From Spirochaetaceae bacterium (GTDB taxonomy: Bacteria; Spirochaetota; Spirochaetia; DSM-27196; PWMO01): 64,000 nucleotides of DNA. The position numbers were made by a program, and so were the translations under genes. The notes beneath the pieces are model-generated. The model saw only the letters and a list, made by a program, of their open reading frames with translations, was not told where the DNA came from and did not search any database. This document shows, piece by piece, positions 38,661 through 47,263 of this stretch. The stretch lies in NCBI GenBank assembly GCA_007693325.1, contig REDW01000068.1, forward strand, positions 1 to 64,000. The letters are read 5' to 3'. Numbering within the stretch: the first letter of the stretch is position 1; every line of letters begins with the position of its first letter.

Positions 38661-39482
38661 ATGAAATTTAAGCTCATTTTCCTGTTGTTCAACGGAATCG
38701 TTCTCCTATCGTTCATTTTTGTGTTTATGATCCCGGTTATACTGCTGGGCTGGGAGCACAGCCGTCTGTTCTGGGGCACAAACTGGCCGCTGGCGGCTCT
38801 GTTCCTCGTTATTATGGGTGGGCTGAACACCTACTTTGCCCTCAATTGGAAACTGTTCAGCTTCCTGGAAGCCGAGAACTGGCGCGGACTGATCTCGTAT
38901 CTGGAGGATCAAATCTACTCTCAGGGCAAGTACCGCAAGCAGTATCTTCACGTTCTGATAAACAGCTACATCCTGGTGTCCGAGCCCTCGCGTATTCTGG
39001 AGCTGGAGCAGAAGTGCCGTCAGGACAGGCCCGATCTGGTGCCCGCCTTCGCGCTGCAGTTCGGTATTCCGCATCTGTTACAGAACGATCCGCAGGACCT
39101 CGAAAGCTATTACGGAACGATGCGTCAGCAACCTCGCTGCAACGACAGGCCGTGGATTGAGTGGTCCTACGCTTTTGCGCTGCTGCTGCAGCAGCGCCAG
39201 CACGATGCGCGTGATGTTCTGCTGGCGCTGCCGCAACAGTCCAGAAACCCGATCCTGCGCGCGTTGACCTACTATCTGCTCGACGCGTTTCCAGATCAGG
39301 ACATGCAGGTCAAGAACAGCGTAATCGAAGGCAAGAAAGCGTTGCGCGAGCGTTACAGCATCAGTCAATGGCATAAAGAAGTGGAGAAGAACCGCAACAA
39401 CCTGCAGGTGGTGGTACTCGCTAACCTGGTCAAGGATGTTTCGGCCTGGATTTTTGATCAAAGCGCAGCGCAGGCGACGTGA
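38661..39482 (+). CDS. Conserved hypothetical membrane protein (two N-terminal TM segments)
   Basis: ATG 38661 after AGGAG; IFLLFNGIVLLSFIFVFMIPVILLGW and WPLAALFLVIMGGLNTYFALNW; soluble helical C-terminus. Confidence 0.7.
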   Translation: MKFKLIFLLFNGIVLLSFIFVFMIPVILLGWEHSRLFWGTNWPLAALFLVIMGGLNTYFALNWKLFSFLEAENWRGLISYLEDQIYSQGKYRKQYLHVLINSYILVSEPSRILELEQKCRQDRPDLVPAFALQFGIPHLLQNDPQDLESYYGTMRQQPRCNDRPWIEWSYAFALLLQQRQHDARDVLLALPQQSRNPILRALTYYLLDAFPDQDMQVKNSVIEGKKALRERYSISQWHKEVEKNRNNLQVVVLANLVKDVSAWIFDQSAAQAT

Positions 39483-39527
39483 TGTCGCCGACTATCACTG
39501 ATTTCTTTTACAGGAGGTGTCACTGCC

Positions 39528-40751
39528 ATGCCGGTTGGGCCACATTTTCTCAAGTCTGATAAACTCGCCGGGGTTCTCTACGACATCCGCGGTCCGGTTC
39601 TGACCGAGGCGCAACGCCTTGAAGAAGAGGGCTTCAAGGTCATCAAGCTCAACATCGGCAATCCGGCTCCGTTCGGGTTCGATGCTCCCGACGAGCTGTT
39701 CCACGATGTTATCGTCAATCTGCGCAACGCCCAGGGCTACTGTGACAGCAAGGGGCTCTTCTCTGCGCGCAAGGCGGTGATGCAGAACTACCAGAAGAAA
39801 GACGTGCTCGATGTAGAAGTAGACGATATCTACATCGGCAATGGCGTCAGCGAGCTGATAGTCATGGCAATGCAGGCTCTGCTGAACAACGGTGATGAAG
39901 TGCTGATCCCTGCGCCCGACTATCCGTTGTGGACCGCCGCGGTTAACCTCTGCGGTGGCCGTGCGGTGCACTACGTCTGTGATGAATCAGCCGACTGGAT
40001 ACCGGATATTGAAGATATCCGCTCGCGAATCAATTCGCACACGCGTGCTATCGTTGTTATCAACCCGAATAATCCCACCGGGGCAGTCTATCCGCTGCAC
40101 GTGCTCGAACAGATTCATGCGCTCGCCGCAGAGCACGGTCTGATCGTGCTTGGCGATGAGATTTACGAGAAGATTGTCTACGATGACGCGCAGCACACCT
40201 CGCTTGCTACCATCTGTGATGATATCTTCTGCATAACCTTCAATGGGCTCTCCAAAGCGTACCGCGCGGCAGGCTTTCGTGCAGGCTGGATGGTAATTTC
40301 GGGACGCAAGGCCCTGGGTGCCGACTACAAGGAAGGCCTCGATATTCTGGCCAACATGCGTCTGTGCAGCAACGTGCCGGCGCAGTTCGCGGTTCAGGCC
40401 GCGTTGGGCGGGTACCAGAGCATCGAAGATCTGATTAAGCCGGGCGGGCGGCTCTACGAACAGCGCGATCTGGCGTACCGCGGGCTCACCGATATACCCG
40501 GGGTCAGTTGTGTCAGGCCCAAGGGTGCGCTGTACCTCTTTCCGCGGCTCGATCCTGCGTTGTTCAATACCCAGGACGATCAACGGCTGGTGCTTGACCT
40601 GCTGACAGAGAAGCACCTGCTGCTGGTACAGGGAACCGGATTCAACTGCATGGATAAGGATCATCTGCGGCTGGTATTTCTCCCGCCGGTTGACCAGCTC
40701 GAAGACGCTATCGGGCGATTGCGTGACTTCCTGTCATGGTACCGGCAGTAA
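39528..40751 (+). CDS. alaA: Pyridoxal-phosphate aminotransferase, AlaA-like
   Basis: IRGPVLTEAQRLEEEGFKVIKLNIGNPAPFGFDAPDE, NPNNPTGAVYP, FNGLSKAYRAAGFRAGW; AGGAGG RBS. Confidence 0.88.
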   Translation: MPVGPHFLKSDKLAGVLYDIRGPVLTEAQRLEEEGFKVIKLNIGNPAPFGFDAPDELFHDVIVNLRNAQGYCDSKGLFSARKAVMQNYQKKDVLDVEVDDIYIGNGVSELIVMAMQALLNNGDEVLIPAPDYPLWTAAVNLCGGRAVHYVCDESADWIPDIEDIRSRINSHTRAIVVINPNNPTGAVYPLHVLEQIHALAAEHGLIVLGDEIYEKIVYDDAQHTSLATICDDIFCITFNGLSKAYRAAGFRAGWMVISGRKALGADYKEGLDILANMRLCSNVPAQFAVQAALGGYQSIEDLIKPGGRLYEQRDLAYRGLTDIPGVSCVRPKGALYLFPRLDPALFNTQDDQRLVLDLLTEKHLLLVQGTGFNCMDKDHLRLVFLPPVDQLEDAIGRLRDFLSWYRQ

Positions 40752-40762
40752 CGCTGTGTCGA

Positions 40763-40791
40763 TTGACCGCGACGCGGGTGATCTTTATAAT
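40763..40791 (+). promoter_or_regulatory. Near-consensus sigma70 promoter for gltX-glyQS-tyrS
   Basis: TTGACC (40763-40768), 17-bp spacer, TATAAT (40786-40791), 55 bp upstream of gltX ATG. Confidence 0.72.
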
Positions 40792-40846
40792 CGGGACACG
40801 TCAACACTGCGGCACGCCGTTGAAATACGATTAACTGGAACATAGT

Positions 40847-42322
40847 ATGGTACGAGTACGTTACGCTCCGTCACCTACGGGGCTGCAGCATATAGGGGGC
40901 GTGCGAACCGCGCTCTTCAACTACTTCTTCTCCCGGTCTCAGGGCGGAAGCTTCATTCTGCGAATCGAAGATACCGATCGCGAGCGCTACAACGAGGCCG
41001 CGTTGCAGGACATCTATGACACGTTCGGGTGGCTCGGGATACACTGGGACGAAGGCCCCGACGTCGGAGGGCCGTACGGTCCCTATCTTCAATCTGAACG
41101 TCTGCAGCTATACCGTGATTTCGCCGAGCAGCTGATCGAGCAGGATATGGCCTATTACGCCTACGATACAGCCGAAGAGCTGCAGGCAATGCGCAAGGCT
41201 CAAGGCGACAAAGGCAGCGGCTACGATCGGCGCGGGCGCAACTACACGGCGCAACAGATCGCCGACTACAAGGCTCGTGGAATTGTGCCGGTAGTGCGGT
41301 TCAAAGGCCCGCTCGAGGGTGAGACGGTCTTTGAGGACATGATCCTGGGCCGTGTCAAGAAGAAGAACAAGGATATCACCCCCGATCCGGTTCTGCTCAA
41401 GTCCGATGGGTTTCCAACCTATCATCTTGCCAACGTTATCGACGATCACCAGATGCAGATCAGCCATATTCTGCGTGCCCAGGAGTGGCTCTCTTCGGCC
41501 CCGCTGCACGTACAGCTCTATCACGCGTTCGGCTGGTCGCCGCCGCAGTTCTGTCACCTGCCGATGGTGATGGGCAAGGACGGTCAGAAGCTATCCAAAC
41601 GCCACGGATCCACCAGCGTGATTGAGTTCCGCAAGCAGGGCTACCTGCCGGAGGCGCTGATCAACTACGTCACGCTGCTGGGTTGGGCGTACGACGACAA
41701 GCGCGAGTTTTTCACTACCGACGAGCTGGAGAAGCTCTTCGATGTGGCCAGGATCAACAAGGCGCCGGCGGTCTTCGATTACCGCAAGCTGGAATGGTTT
41801 AATGGGGTCTACATCCGCGGCAAGAGTGATGACGAGCTGCAAGCGCTGATGGTCCCGATCCTGGTGGAGGCCGGCGTGGTTTCAAACCCGATAACTGAGC
41901 AGGAGCGTCAAATTCTAGGCGCGGCGCTGCCGCTGGTTCGTGAGCGGATGAAGTATCTCACCGAGGCGCCCGAACTGGTGCGCTTTCTCTATACCGATGA
42001 GCTGCAGTACAACCCTGACGACCTGATTCCCAGCAAGATGGATGCTGCGTCTACAGCCAGGTTGCTGCAGGAGGGACGCAGCGTTGTGGCGGGGTTTGAA
42101 GCGCGTGCCGATGAAGAAACTGAAGAGCTGCTGCGTAGCAAAGCCCAGGAACTCGGGGTGAAACTCGGTAGTCTGATGATGCCGCTGCGCATTGCGGTTA
42201 CCGGATCTCGGGTATCTCCGCCGCTGCTCGGTTCGATGCGGTTGATCGGTGAGGCGCGCGTGAAGCAGAGAATCGACAAAGTCCTGCAGCTATTGCAGTC
42301 AAAAGGTGGAACAGATGAGTGA
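40847..42322 (+). CDS. gltX: Glutamyl-tRNA synthetase
   Basis: VRVRYAPSPTGLQHIGGVRTALFNYF, DGQKLSKRHG motif. Confidence 0.98.
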   Translation: MVRVRYAPSPTGLQHIGGVRTALFNYFFSRSQGGSFILRIEDTDRERYNEAALQDIYDTFGWLGIHWDEGPDVGGPYGPYLQSERLQLYRDFAEQLIEQDMAYYAYDTAEELQAMRKAQGDKGSGYDRRGRNYTAQQIADYKARGIVPVVRFKGPLEGETVFEDMILGRVKKKNKDITPDPVLLKSDGFPTYHLANVIDDHQMQISHILRAQEWLSSAPLHVQLYHAFGWSPPQFCHLPMVMGKDGQKLSKRHGSTSVIEFRKQGYLPEALINYVTLLGWAYDDKREFFTTDELEKLFDVARINKAPAVFDYRKLEWFNGVYIRGKSDDELQALMVPILVEAGVVSNPITEQERQILGAALPLVRERMKYLTEAPELVRFLYTDELQYNPDDLIPSKMDAASTARLLQEGRSVVAGFEARADEETEELLRSKAQELGVKLGSLMMPLRIAVTGSRVSPPLLGSMRLIGEARVKQRIDKVLQLLQSKGGTDE

Positions 42323-43667
42323 GCAAGCAACAGTCAATCCTCAGACCATGGACAACATCGTATCGTTGTGCAAACGGCGCGGATTTGTGTTTGGGTCTTC
42401 GGACATTTACGGCGGTTTGGCCTCGGCATGGGATTATGGCCCACTGGGCGTCGAATTGAAAAACCGCATTCAGCGCTTCTGGTGGCGCGAAATGACCCAA
42501 CTGCACGATGACATCGTGGGGCTCGATGCTGCCATTATGATGCATCCGCGCGTCTGGGAAGCCTCCGGTCACGTCGAGAGCTTTGCCGATCTCATGGTAG
42601 AAGACACCGTCACCAACGAGCGTTTCCGCTGGGACCATCTTCCGCAGGAGAATCGGGCCAAGAAGGTCAGTCCGGCCGGCAATCCGCTCTCGGAACCCAA
42701 AGAGTTCAACCTGATGTTCAAGACCCACCTGGGTCCGGTGCAGGAGTCCAGCTCGGTTGTCTATCTACGCCCTGAGACCGCACAGGGGATCTACGTCAAC
42801 TACAAGAACGTAGTGCAAACGTCGCGCGTGCGCATTCCGTTTGGCATCGCACAGGTTGGCAAGGCGTTCAGGAACGAGATCGTCACCAAGAATTTCATCT
42901 TTCGCACCTGCGAATTTGAACAGATGGAGATGCAGTTTTTTGTCCATCCAAGCGAAGATGAGAAGTGGTTTGAATACTGGAAACAGCAGCGTATCGAGTC
43001 CTATCGCCGTATGGGTATCAACATGGACCGGATACGCTTCCAGCAGCACGGTCCCGATGAGCTGGCGCATTACGCCAAGGACGCGTTTGACATCCAGTTT
43101 CTGTTTCCGTTCGGCTGGCAGGAGCTGGAAGGTATTCACAACCGCACCGACTTTGACCTGCGGCGCCACTCCGAGTATTCGGGCAAGGATCTTAGCTACC
43201 TCGAAGACACCACCGGGGAACGCTACCTGCCGTACATCATAGAGACTTCGGCCGGCTTGACGCGCAGCGTACTGATGGTTCTGTCGGACGCCTGGGAGGA
43301 AGAGACGATTGCCGAGGGCGATGTTCGCACCGTGCTGCGCTTTCACCCCGAGCTGGCGCCGATTACCGTGGGGGTGTTTCCGCTGGTCAAGAAAGACGGA
43401 TTGGCCGAATTGGCGCGTAACATCGAGCGTGAGCTGCGCCAGGATTTTGCTACATTCTACGATCAGGGAGGAGCCATCGGGCGCCGCTATCGCCGTCAGG
43501 ACGAAATCGGAACCCCCTTTTGTGTTACCATTGATTACGAAACCAAAGAGAACAACACGGTTACCCTGCGCTTGCGCGATTCCATGGAACAGGTGCGTAT
43601 TCCGATAGCCGAGCTCAGCGCGCGTATCAGACAGTCCATCAAGGAATACCAGAGGGTCGGTGCGTGA
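42315..43667 (+). CDS. glyS: Glycyl-tRNA synthetase (dimeric alpha2 type)
   Basis: MDNIVSLCKRRGFVFGSSDIYGGLASAWDYGPLGVELKNRIQRFWW, LRPETAQGIYVNYKN, IETSAGLTRSVL. Confidence 0.97.
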   Translation: MSEQATVNPQTMDNIVSLCKRRGFVFGSSDIYGGLASAWDYGPLGVELKNRIQRFWWREMTQLHDDIVGLDAAIMMHPRVWEASGHVESFADLMVEDTVTNERFRWDHLPQENRAKKVSPAGNPLSEPKEFNLMFKTHLGPVQESSSVVYLRPETAQGIYVNYKNVVQTSRVRIPFGIAQVGKAFRNEIVTKNFIFRTCEFEQMEMQFFVHPSEDEKWFEYWKQQRIESYRRMGINMDRIRFQQHGPDELAHYAKDAFDIQFLFPFGWQELEGIHNRTDFDLRRHSEYSGKDLSYLEDTTGERYLPYIIETSAGLTRSVLMVLSDAWEEETIAEGDVRTVLRFHPELAPITVGVFPLVKKDGLAELARNIERELRQDFATFYDQGGAIGRRYRRQDEIGTPFCVTIDYETKENNTVTLRLRDSMEQVRIPIAELSARIRQSIKEYQRVGA

Positions 43668-44905
43668 ATCAGGCCCTGACGCTACTCGAACAACGCGGGT
43701 TCTATCAGCAGTGCAGCGATCGTGACGCGCTGCAGGCGGCCATGGATCAGCAACCGCTAACCTTCTACGTAGGGCTCGACCCAACCGGACCGAGCCTGCA
43801 CGCCGGACACCTGGTGCCGCTGTTCGCCATGGTTCACCTGGCTCGCGCGGGGCACAAACCGATTGCGCTGATCGGCGGGGGTACCGCTCGCATCGGAGAC
43901 CCTTCGGGTAAGATCGAGATGCGCAAGATGCTCAGTGTGGAAGACATCGACCGCAACGCCGCCGCCATTCAGCGCCAGATCGAGCATTTCCTGGGCCTCC
44001 ACAACGTCAGTGCTACGGTAGTCAATAACGCCGACTGGCTCGTTGACGTGAGGTATATCGATTTCCTGCGCGATATCGGACGCCATTTCTCGGTCAATCG
44101 GATGCTGTCGTTTGAGACCTACAAGAAACGGCTCGAGACCGGGTTGTCTTTCATAGAGTTCAACTATCAGCTGCTGCAGTCGTATGATTTTGTGGTGCTG
44201 AACCGGCAGTACGGCTGCACGTTGCAGATCGGCGGTGACGATCAGTGGGGTAACATTGTGGCAGGCGCAGACCTCATCCGGCGCATGCACGCTGTGGATG
44301 CGCACGGCCTGACATTCCCACTGGTTACGCGTGCAGACGGGCAGAAGATGGGCAAGACCGAGCAGGGTGCGCTGTTTCTCGATGCTGCTATGGTCTCACC
44401 GTACGAGTTCTTCCAGTACTGGCGCAACGTTCCCGATGCCGATGTCAAGAAGTTTCTCTACCTCTATACCTTTCTTGACGCAGCCGAGGTGGAGGCGCTC
44501 GGCAATCAGCAGGGCCAGCAGATCAACCAGGCCAAGGAACGGCTGGCGCTGGAGCTCACGCGCATGATCCACGGTGCGGATGAGGCCGAGAAGGCGCTGC
44601 AGGCGGCGCGCGCCGCCTTTGGCGGCGCTGAAACCGCCGACCGCTCGGCGATACCCGAAGTAAGCCTACCGGCCTCCGCAGTTGAGGCCGGCATGACGGT
44701 AGTCGATCTATTCAGTATGACCGAGCTGTGCTCATCGAAAGCCGAAGCACGAAGGCTGGTGGCCCAGAAAGGTGCACGGGTAAATGACCGCGTAGTGGAA
44801 GGTATTGAAGAGCCGGTCAGCCTCGACTGGTTCAGCCAGGATGAAGCGTTGCTGCGCGCCGGCAAGAAACGCTATTTTCGTGTCAGGCTCAACCGCGGTC
44901 AGTAG
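43664..44905 (+). CDS. tyrS: Tyrosyl-tRNA synthetase
   Basis: FYVGLDPTGPSLHAGHLVPL, QIGGDDQWGNIVAG, KMGKTEQGALFLD; GTGA overlap with the glyS stop. Confidence 0.97.
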   Translation: MNQALTLLEQRGFYQQCSDRDALQAAMDQQPLTFYVGLDPTGPSLHAGHLVPLFAMVHLARAGHKPIALIGGGTARIGDPSGKIEMRKMLSVEDIDRNAAAIQRQIEHFLGLHNVSATVVNNADWLVDVRYIDFLRDIGRHFSVNRMLSFETYKKRLETGLSFIEFNYQLLQSYDFVVLNRQYGCTLQIGGDDQWGNIVAGADLIRRMHAVDAHGLTFPLVTRADGQKMGKTEQGALFLDAAMVSPYEFFQYWRNVPDADVKKFLYLYTFLDAAEVEALGNQQGQQINQAKERLALELTRMIHGADEAEKALQAARAAFGGAETADRSAIPEVSLPASAVEAGMTVVDLFSMTELCSSKAEARRLVAQKGARVNDRVVEGIEEPVSLDWFSQDEALLRAGKKRYFRVRLNRGQ

Positions 44906-45498
44906 TAGGCGCCGGTCAAGCGCATCTCAATCAGGTCACCGAGCAGGTTCACCGTGAAGTCAATCGAGCGCTGCTGCTGATTGTAGAACAGACCTTCGAC
45001 AATTGTCGTAACGTGTTCGCGGCGGTAGTCGGTGTAGACTACCGTTACCGTGTCATAGGGCGAAAAATAGCCCGGTTCGGCGTCATCACGGCGGATGCGC
45101 CTGTCGAAGGACTCTCCTATCCGCAGCAGAAATGCCAGATAGCTCTCCTCATCCATCCCGGTACGGACTACCAGTTCATGATAGTGGTTTTCTTCAGCGT
45201 GCTCGAGCACCCACTGCCAGTCTCCGGCTTCCACGCGCTCTTGGAATTCGAGCATGAAAGCCAGTTCGCGTTGGGGTAGCCCCGAGAGAACTGCGGCGGC
45301 GTCTGCCCGGCCGGGTTCCTCGGTTACGGCAGGCGCCTCGGCTTCGGGCCGCGGCAGCTCCTGCTCCACCGGTTGACGCGCTGTTTCCTCGGGCCGTGGC
45401 TGCAGCAGGCTGCAGCCGCTTAGAACAACCGCAAGCAGCAAGGCGGCTGTCAGCGCGATGCGCTCAGTGGCGGTGCGCCTGGTCTTGTGTGTCGGCAT
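44899..45498 (-). CDS. Putative lipoprotein, unknown function
   Basis: Lipobox-like LLLAVVLSGCSLLQPRPEE; convergent with tyrS. Confidence 0.7.
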   Translation of the reverse strand: MPTHKTRRTATERIALTAALLLAVVLSGCSLLQPRPEETARQPVEQELPRPEAEAPAVTEEPGRADAAAVLSGLPQRELAFMLEFQERVEAGDWQWVLEHAEENHYHELVVRTGMDEESYLAFLLRIGESFDRRIRRDDAEPGYFSPYDTVTVVYTDYRREHVTTIVEGLFYNQQQRSIDFTVNLLGDLIEMRLTGAYY

Positions 45499-45519
45499 CC
45501 ATCATCTCCATCGGCGCAG

Positions 45520-46491
45520 CTAGCTGCGCAGCCGTCGAACCATCCAGACGCGGTGGGGTTTCTTCTTGCTGAAGTCTTCGCCAATCGTATCCGAGGTAAT
45601 ATCCTGGAACTGCAACTGCGGCAGCTGCGCCACGTTCCATTTGAAGCCGCGGAAGTTGGTTGAGAAGAACAGGATTCCACCGCTACTGAGAAGTTCCGCA
45701 CATTGAGTGACCAGACGCGGGTGATCGCGCTGTATATCGAAAACGCCGTCCATCTTCTTGCTGTTGGAAAAGGTCGGCGGGTCGAGCACAATGATATCGT
45801 AACGATCGGTATGACTGCCGGCTTCATCGAGGAAGCGCACAACGTCCTGGCGGATGAACCGGTGTCTGGAACTCTGCAGACCATTGATGCGGAGATTGTG
45901 CTGTGCCCAATCGTTATAGGTGTTTGAGAGATCAACCGATGTCGTGCTGGACGCCCCGCCACCGGCGGCGTAGACAGTGAACGAGCCGGTATAGGAGAAG
46001 AGGTTCAGGACGCGCGCGTTGTTAGACAACGAACCCACAATCGAACGCGTATCACGGTGGTCGAGGAAGAGTCCGGTGTCTACGTAGTCCGACAGGTTGA
46101 CCAGGAAGGTATAGCCGCCTTCGTGAACCGGCAGCAGCTCGCCGACGCTGTCAACTTTCTCGTATTGCTCCTTTGCCCTCTGTCGCCGCTTCCAGTAGAC
46201 GCGATTGCGATTGATTCCCATTGTACGCGCGGCTATCTCAATCATCGCCTCGCTCCAGGCGTCCGCATCGGGAGCATCGAGCTCCTTGGGTCCGGGATAC
46301 TCGTTGATGTGAAGATAGTGCTCGTAGAGGTCAACGCAGATTGGAATCTCGGGGATATCGCGGTCGTACAGGCGGTAGCAACTGATGCTGTTTCTGCGCG
46401 CCCACTTGTGCAGGTGCTTCTTACGTTTGGCAAGGCGGTTTGCGAGCAATTCGCTGTGATAGCCTATTCTGTCGCTGTGAACTGATGTCAT
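45520..46491 (-). CDS. Class I SAM-dependent rRNA methyltransferase, standalone RlmK-like (C-terminal half of RlmKL)
   Basis: ANRLAKRKKHLHKWARRNSISCYRLYDRDIPEIPICVDLY, LSDYVDTGLFLDHRDTR, VLNLFSYTGSFTVYAA, DIIVLDPPTFSNSKKMDGVFDIQRDH. Confidence 0.88.
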   Translation of the reverse strand: MTSVHSDRIGYHSELLANRLAKRKKHLHKWARRNSISCYRLYDRDIPEIPICVDLYEHYLHINEYPGPKELDAPDADAWSEAMIEIAARTMGINRNRVYWKRRQRAKEQYEKVDSVGELLPVHEGGYTFLVNLSDYVDTGLFLDHRDTRSIVGSLSNNARVLNLFSYTGSFTVYAAGGGASSTTSVDLSNTYNDWAQHNLRINGLQSSRHRFIRQDVVRFLDEAGSHTDRYDIIVLDPPTFSNSKKMDGVFDIQRDHPRLVTQCAELLSSGGILFFSTNFRGFKWNVAQLPQLQFQDITSDTIGEDFSKKKPHRVWMVRRLRS

Positions 46492-46501
46492 GCGCCAACT
46501 G

Positions 46502-47149
46502 TCATTTTCTTGCTGATGCCGCCGAAATTGTCATCTTGACCGATAGTACGGCGTAGCCTGAGGAGAGGTCTTCTTTCTGCACCGTAACGTGTTCGGGAAC
46601 TCGCAGTTTAACATTGGTAAAATTCCAGATTGCGCGGACGCCCGACTTGACCAGCAGCTCCGCAACTGCCTGCGCGTGGTTGGACGGCACGGTCAGTATT
46701 GCAATCTGAATATCGAGGTCTTTCAGTTTTTCCGCCATCTGGCCCAGCGCGAAGACCTCGGTATCGTGGATGCGCCTGCCGATCTTGCGCTTGTCCATGT
46801 CAAAAGCTGCAACAATGCGCATACCGCGGCGGTTGAACTCAGGATAACCCATCAGCGCGGTACCCAGGTTTCCGGCACCAACTACGATTGCCTGGTGGTC
46901 CCGGTCCCAGCATAGAAAGGCGTAAATCGCCTTGATAAGCTTGTTGACCGGAAACCCTATTCTCGGTTTGCCGACGATACCGGTTACCGCAAGATCCTTG
47001 CGAACCTGGATCGGTTCGAGGCCGAGCTCATCGGCAATCACGGTTCCGGAGATAAACTCCTTGCCATCCTTCTGGGCGTTCTCGATTACGTGCAGATACG
47101 ACGGGAGCCGCTTAATAGTTGGTTGACTTGCCAGTTTGACGGTGCTCAT
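46502..47149 (-). CDS. rex: Redox-sensing transcriptional repressor Rex
   Basis: TIKRLPSYLHVI, VIADELGLEPIQVRKDLAVTGIVGKPRIGFPV, VVGAGNLGTALMGYPEFNRRGMRIVAAFD, IWNFTNVKLRVPEHVTV. Confidence 0.95.
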   Translation of the reverse strand: MSTVKLASQPTIKRLPSYLHVIENAQKDGKEFISGTVIADELGLEPIQVRKDLAVTGIVGKPRIGFPVNKLIKAIYAFLCWDRDHQAIVVGAGNLGTALMGYPEFNRRGMRIVAAFDMDKRKIGRRIHDTEVFALGQMAEKLKDLDIQIAILTVPSNHAQAVAELLVKSGVRAIWNFTNVKLRVPEHVTVQKEDLSSGYAVLSVKMTISAASARK

Positions 47150-47171
47150 CAGTTGCTCCTTTGCAGGGGCA

Positions 47172-47192
47172 AGAAATCTGCGCGAGATTTCT
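47172..47192. promoter_or_regulatory. Perfect 8-bp inverted repeat in the rex leader/promoter (operator or mRNA hairpin)
   Basis: AGAAATCT-GCGCG-AGATTTCT, about 23 bp upstream of the rex start codon. Confidence 0.5.
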
Positions 47193-47263
47193 CGGTTCTG
47201 TTTTCAGAGTCCGAGTATAACGCACATCGATAATTTTTGGTAGAATGAAGTAGAAAAGATTGC

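Noticed and set aside
40792-40846. T-box riboswitch upstream of gltX
   Set aside because: Leader between the -10 and the ATG is only about 55 nt with no T-box consensus or terminator.
42765-43784. 339-aa minus-strand ORF antisense to glyS
   Set aside because: Antisense to a full-length, clearly recognised glycyl-tRNA synthetase.
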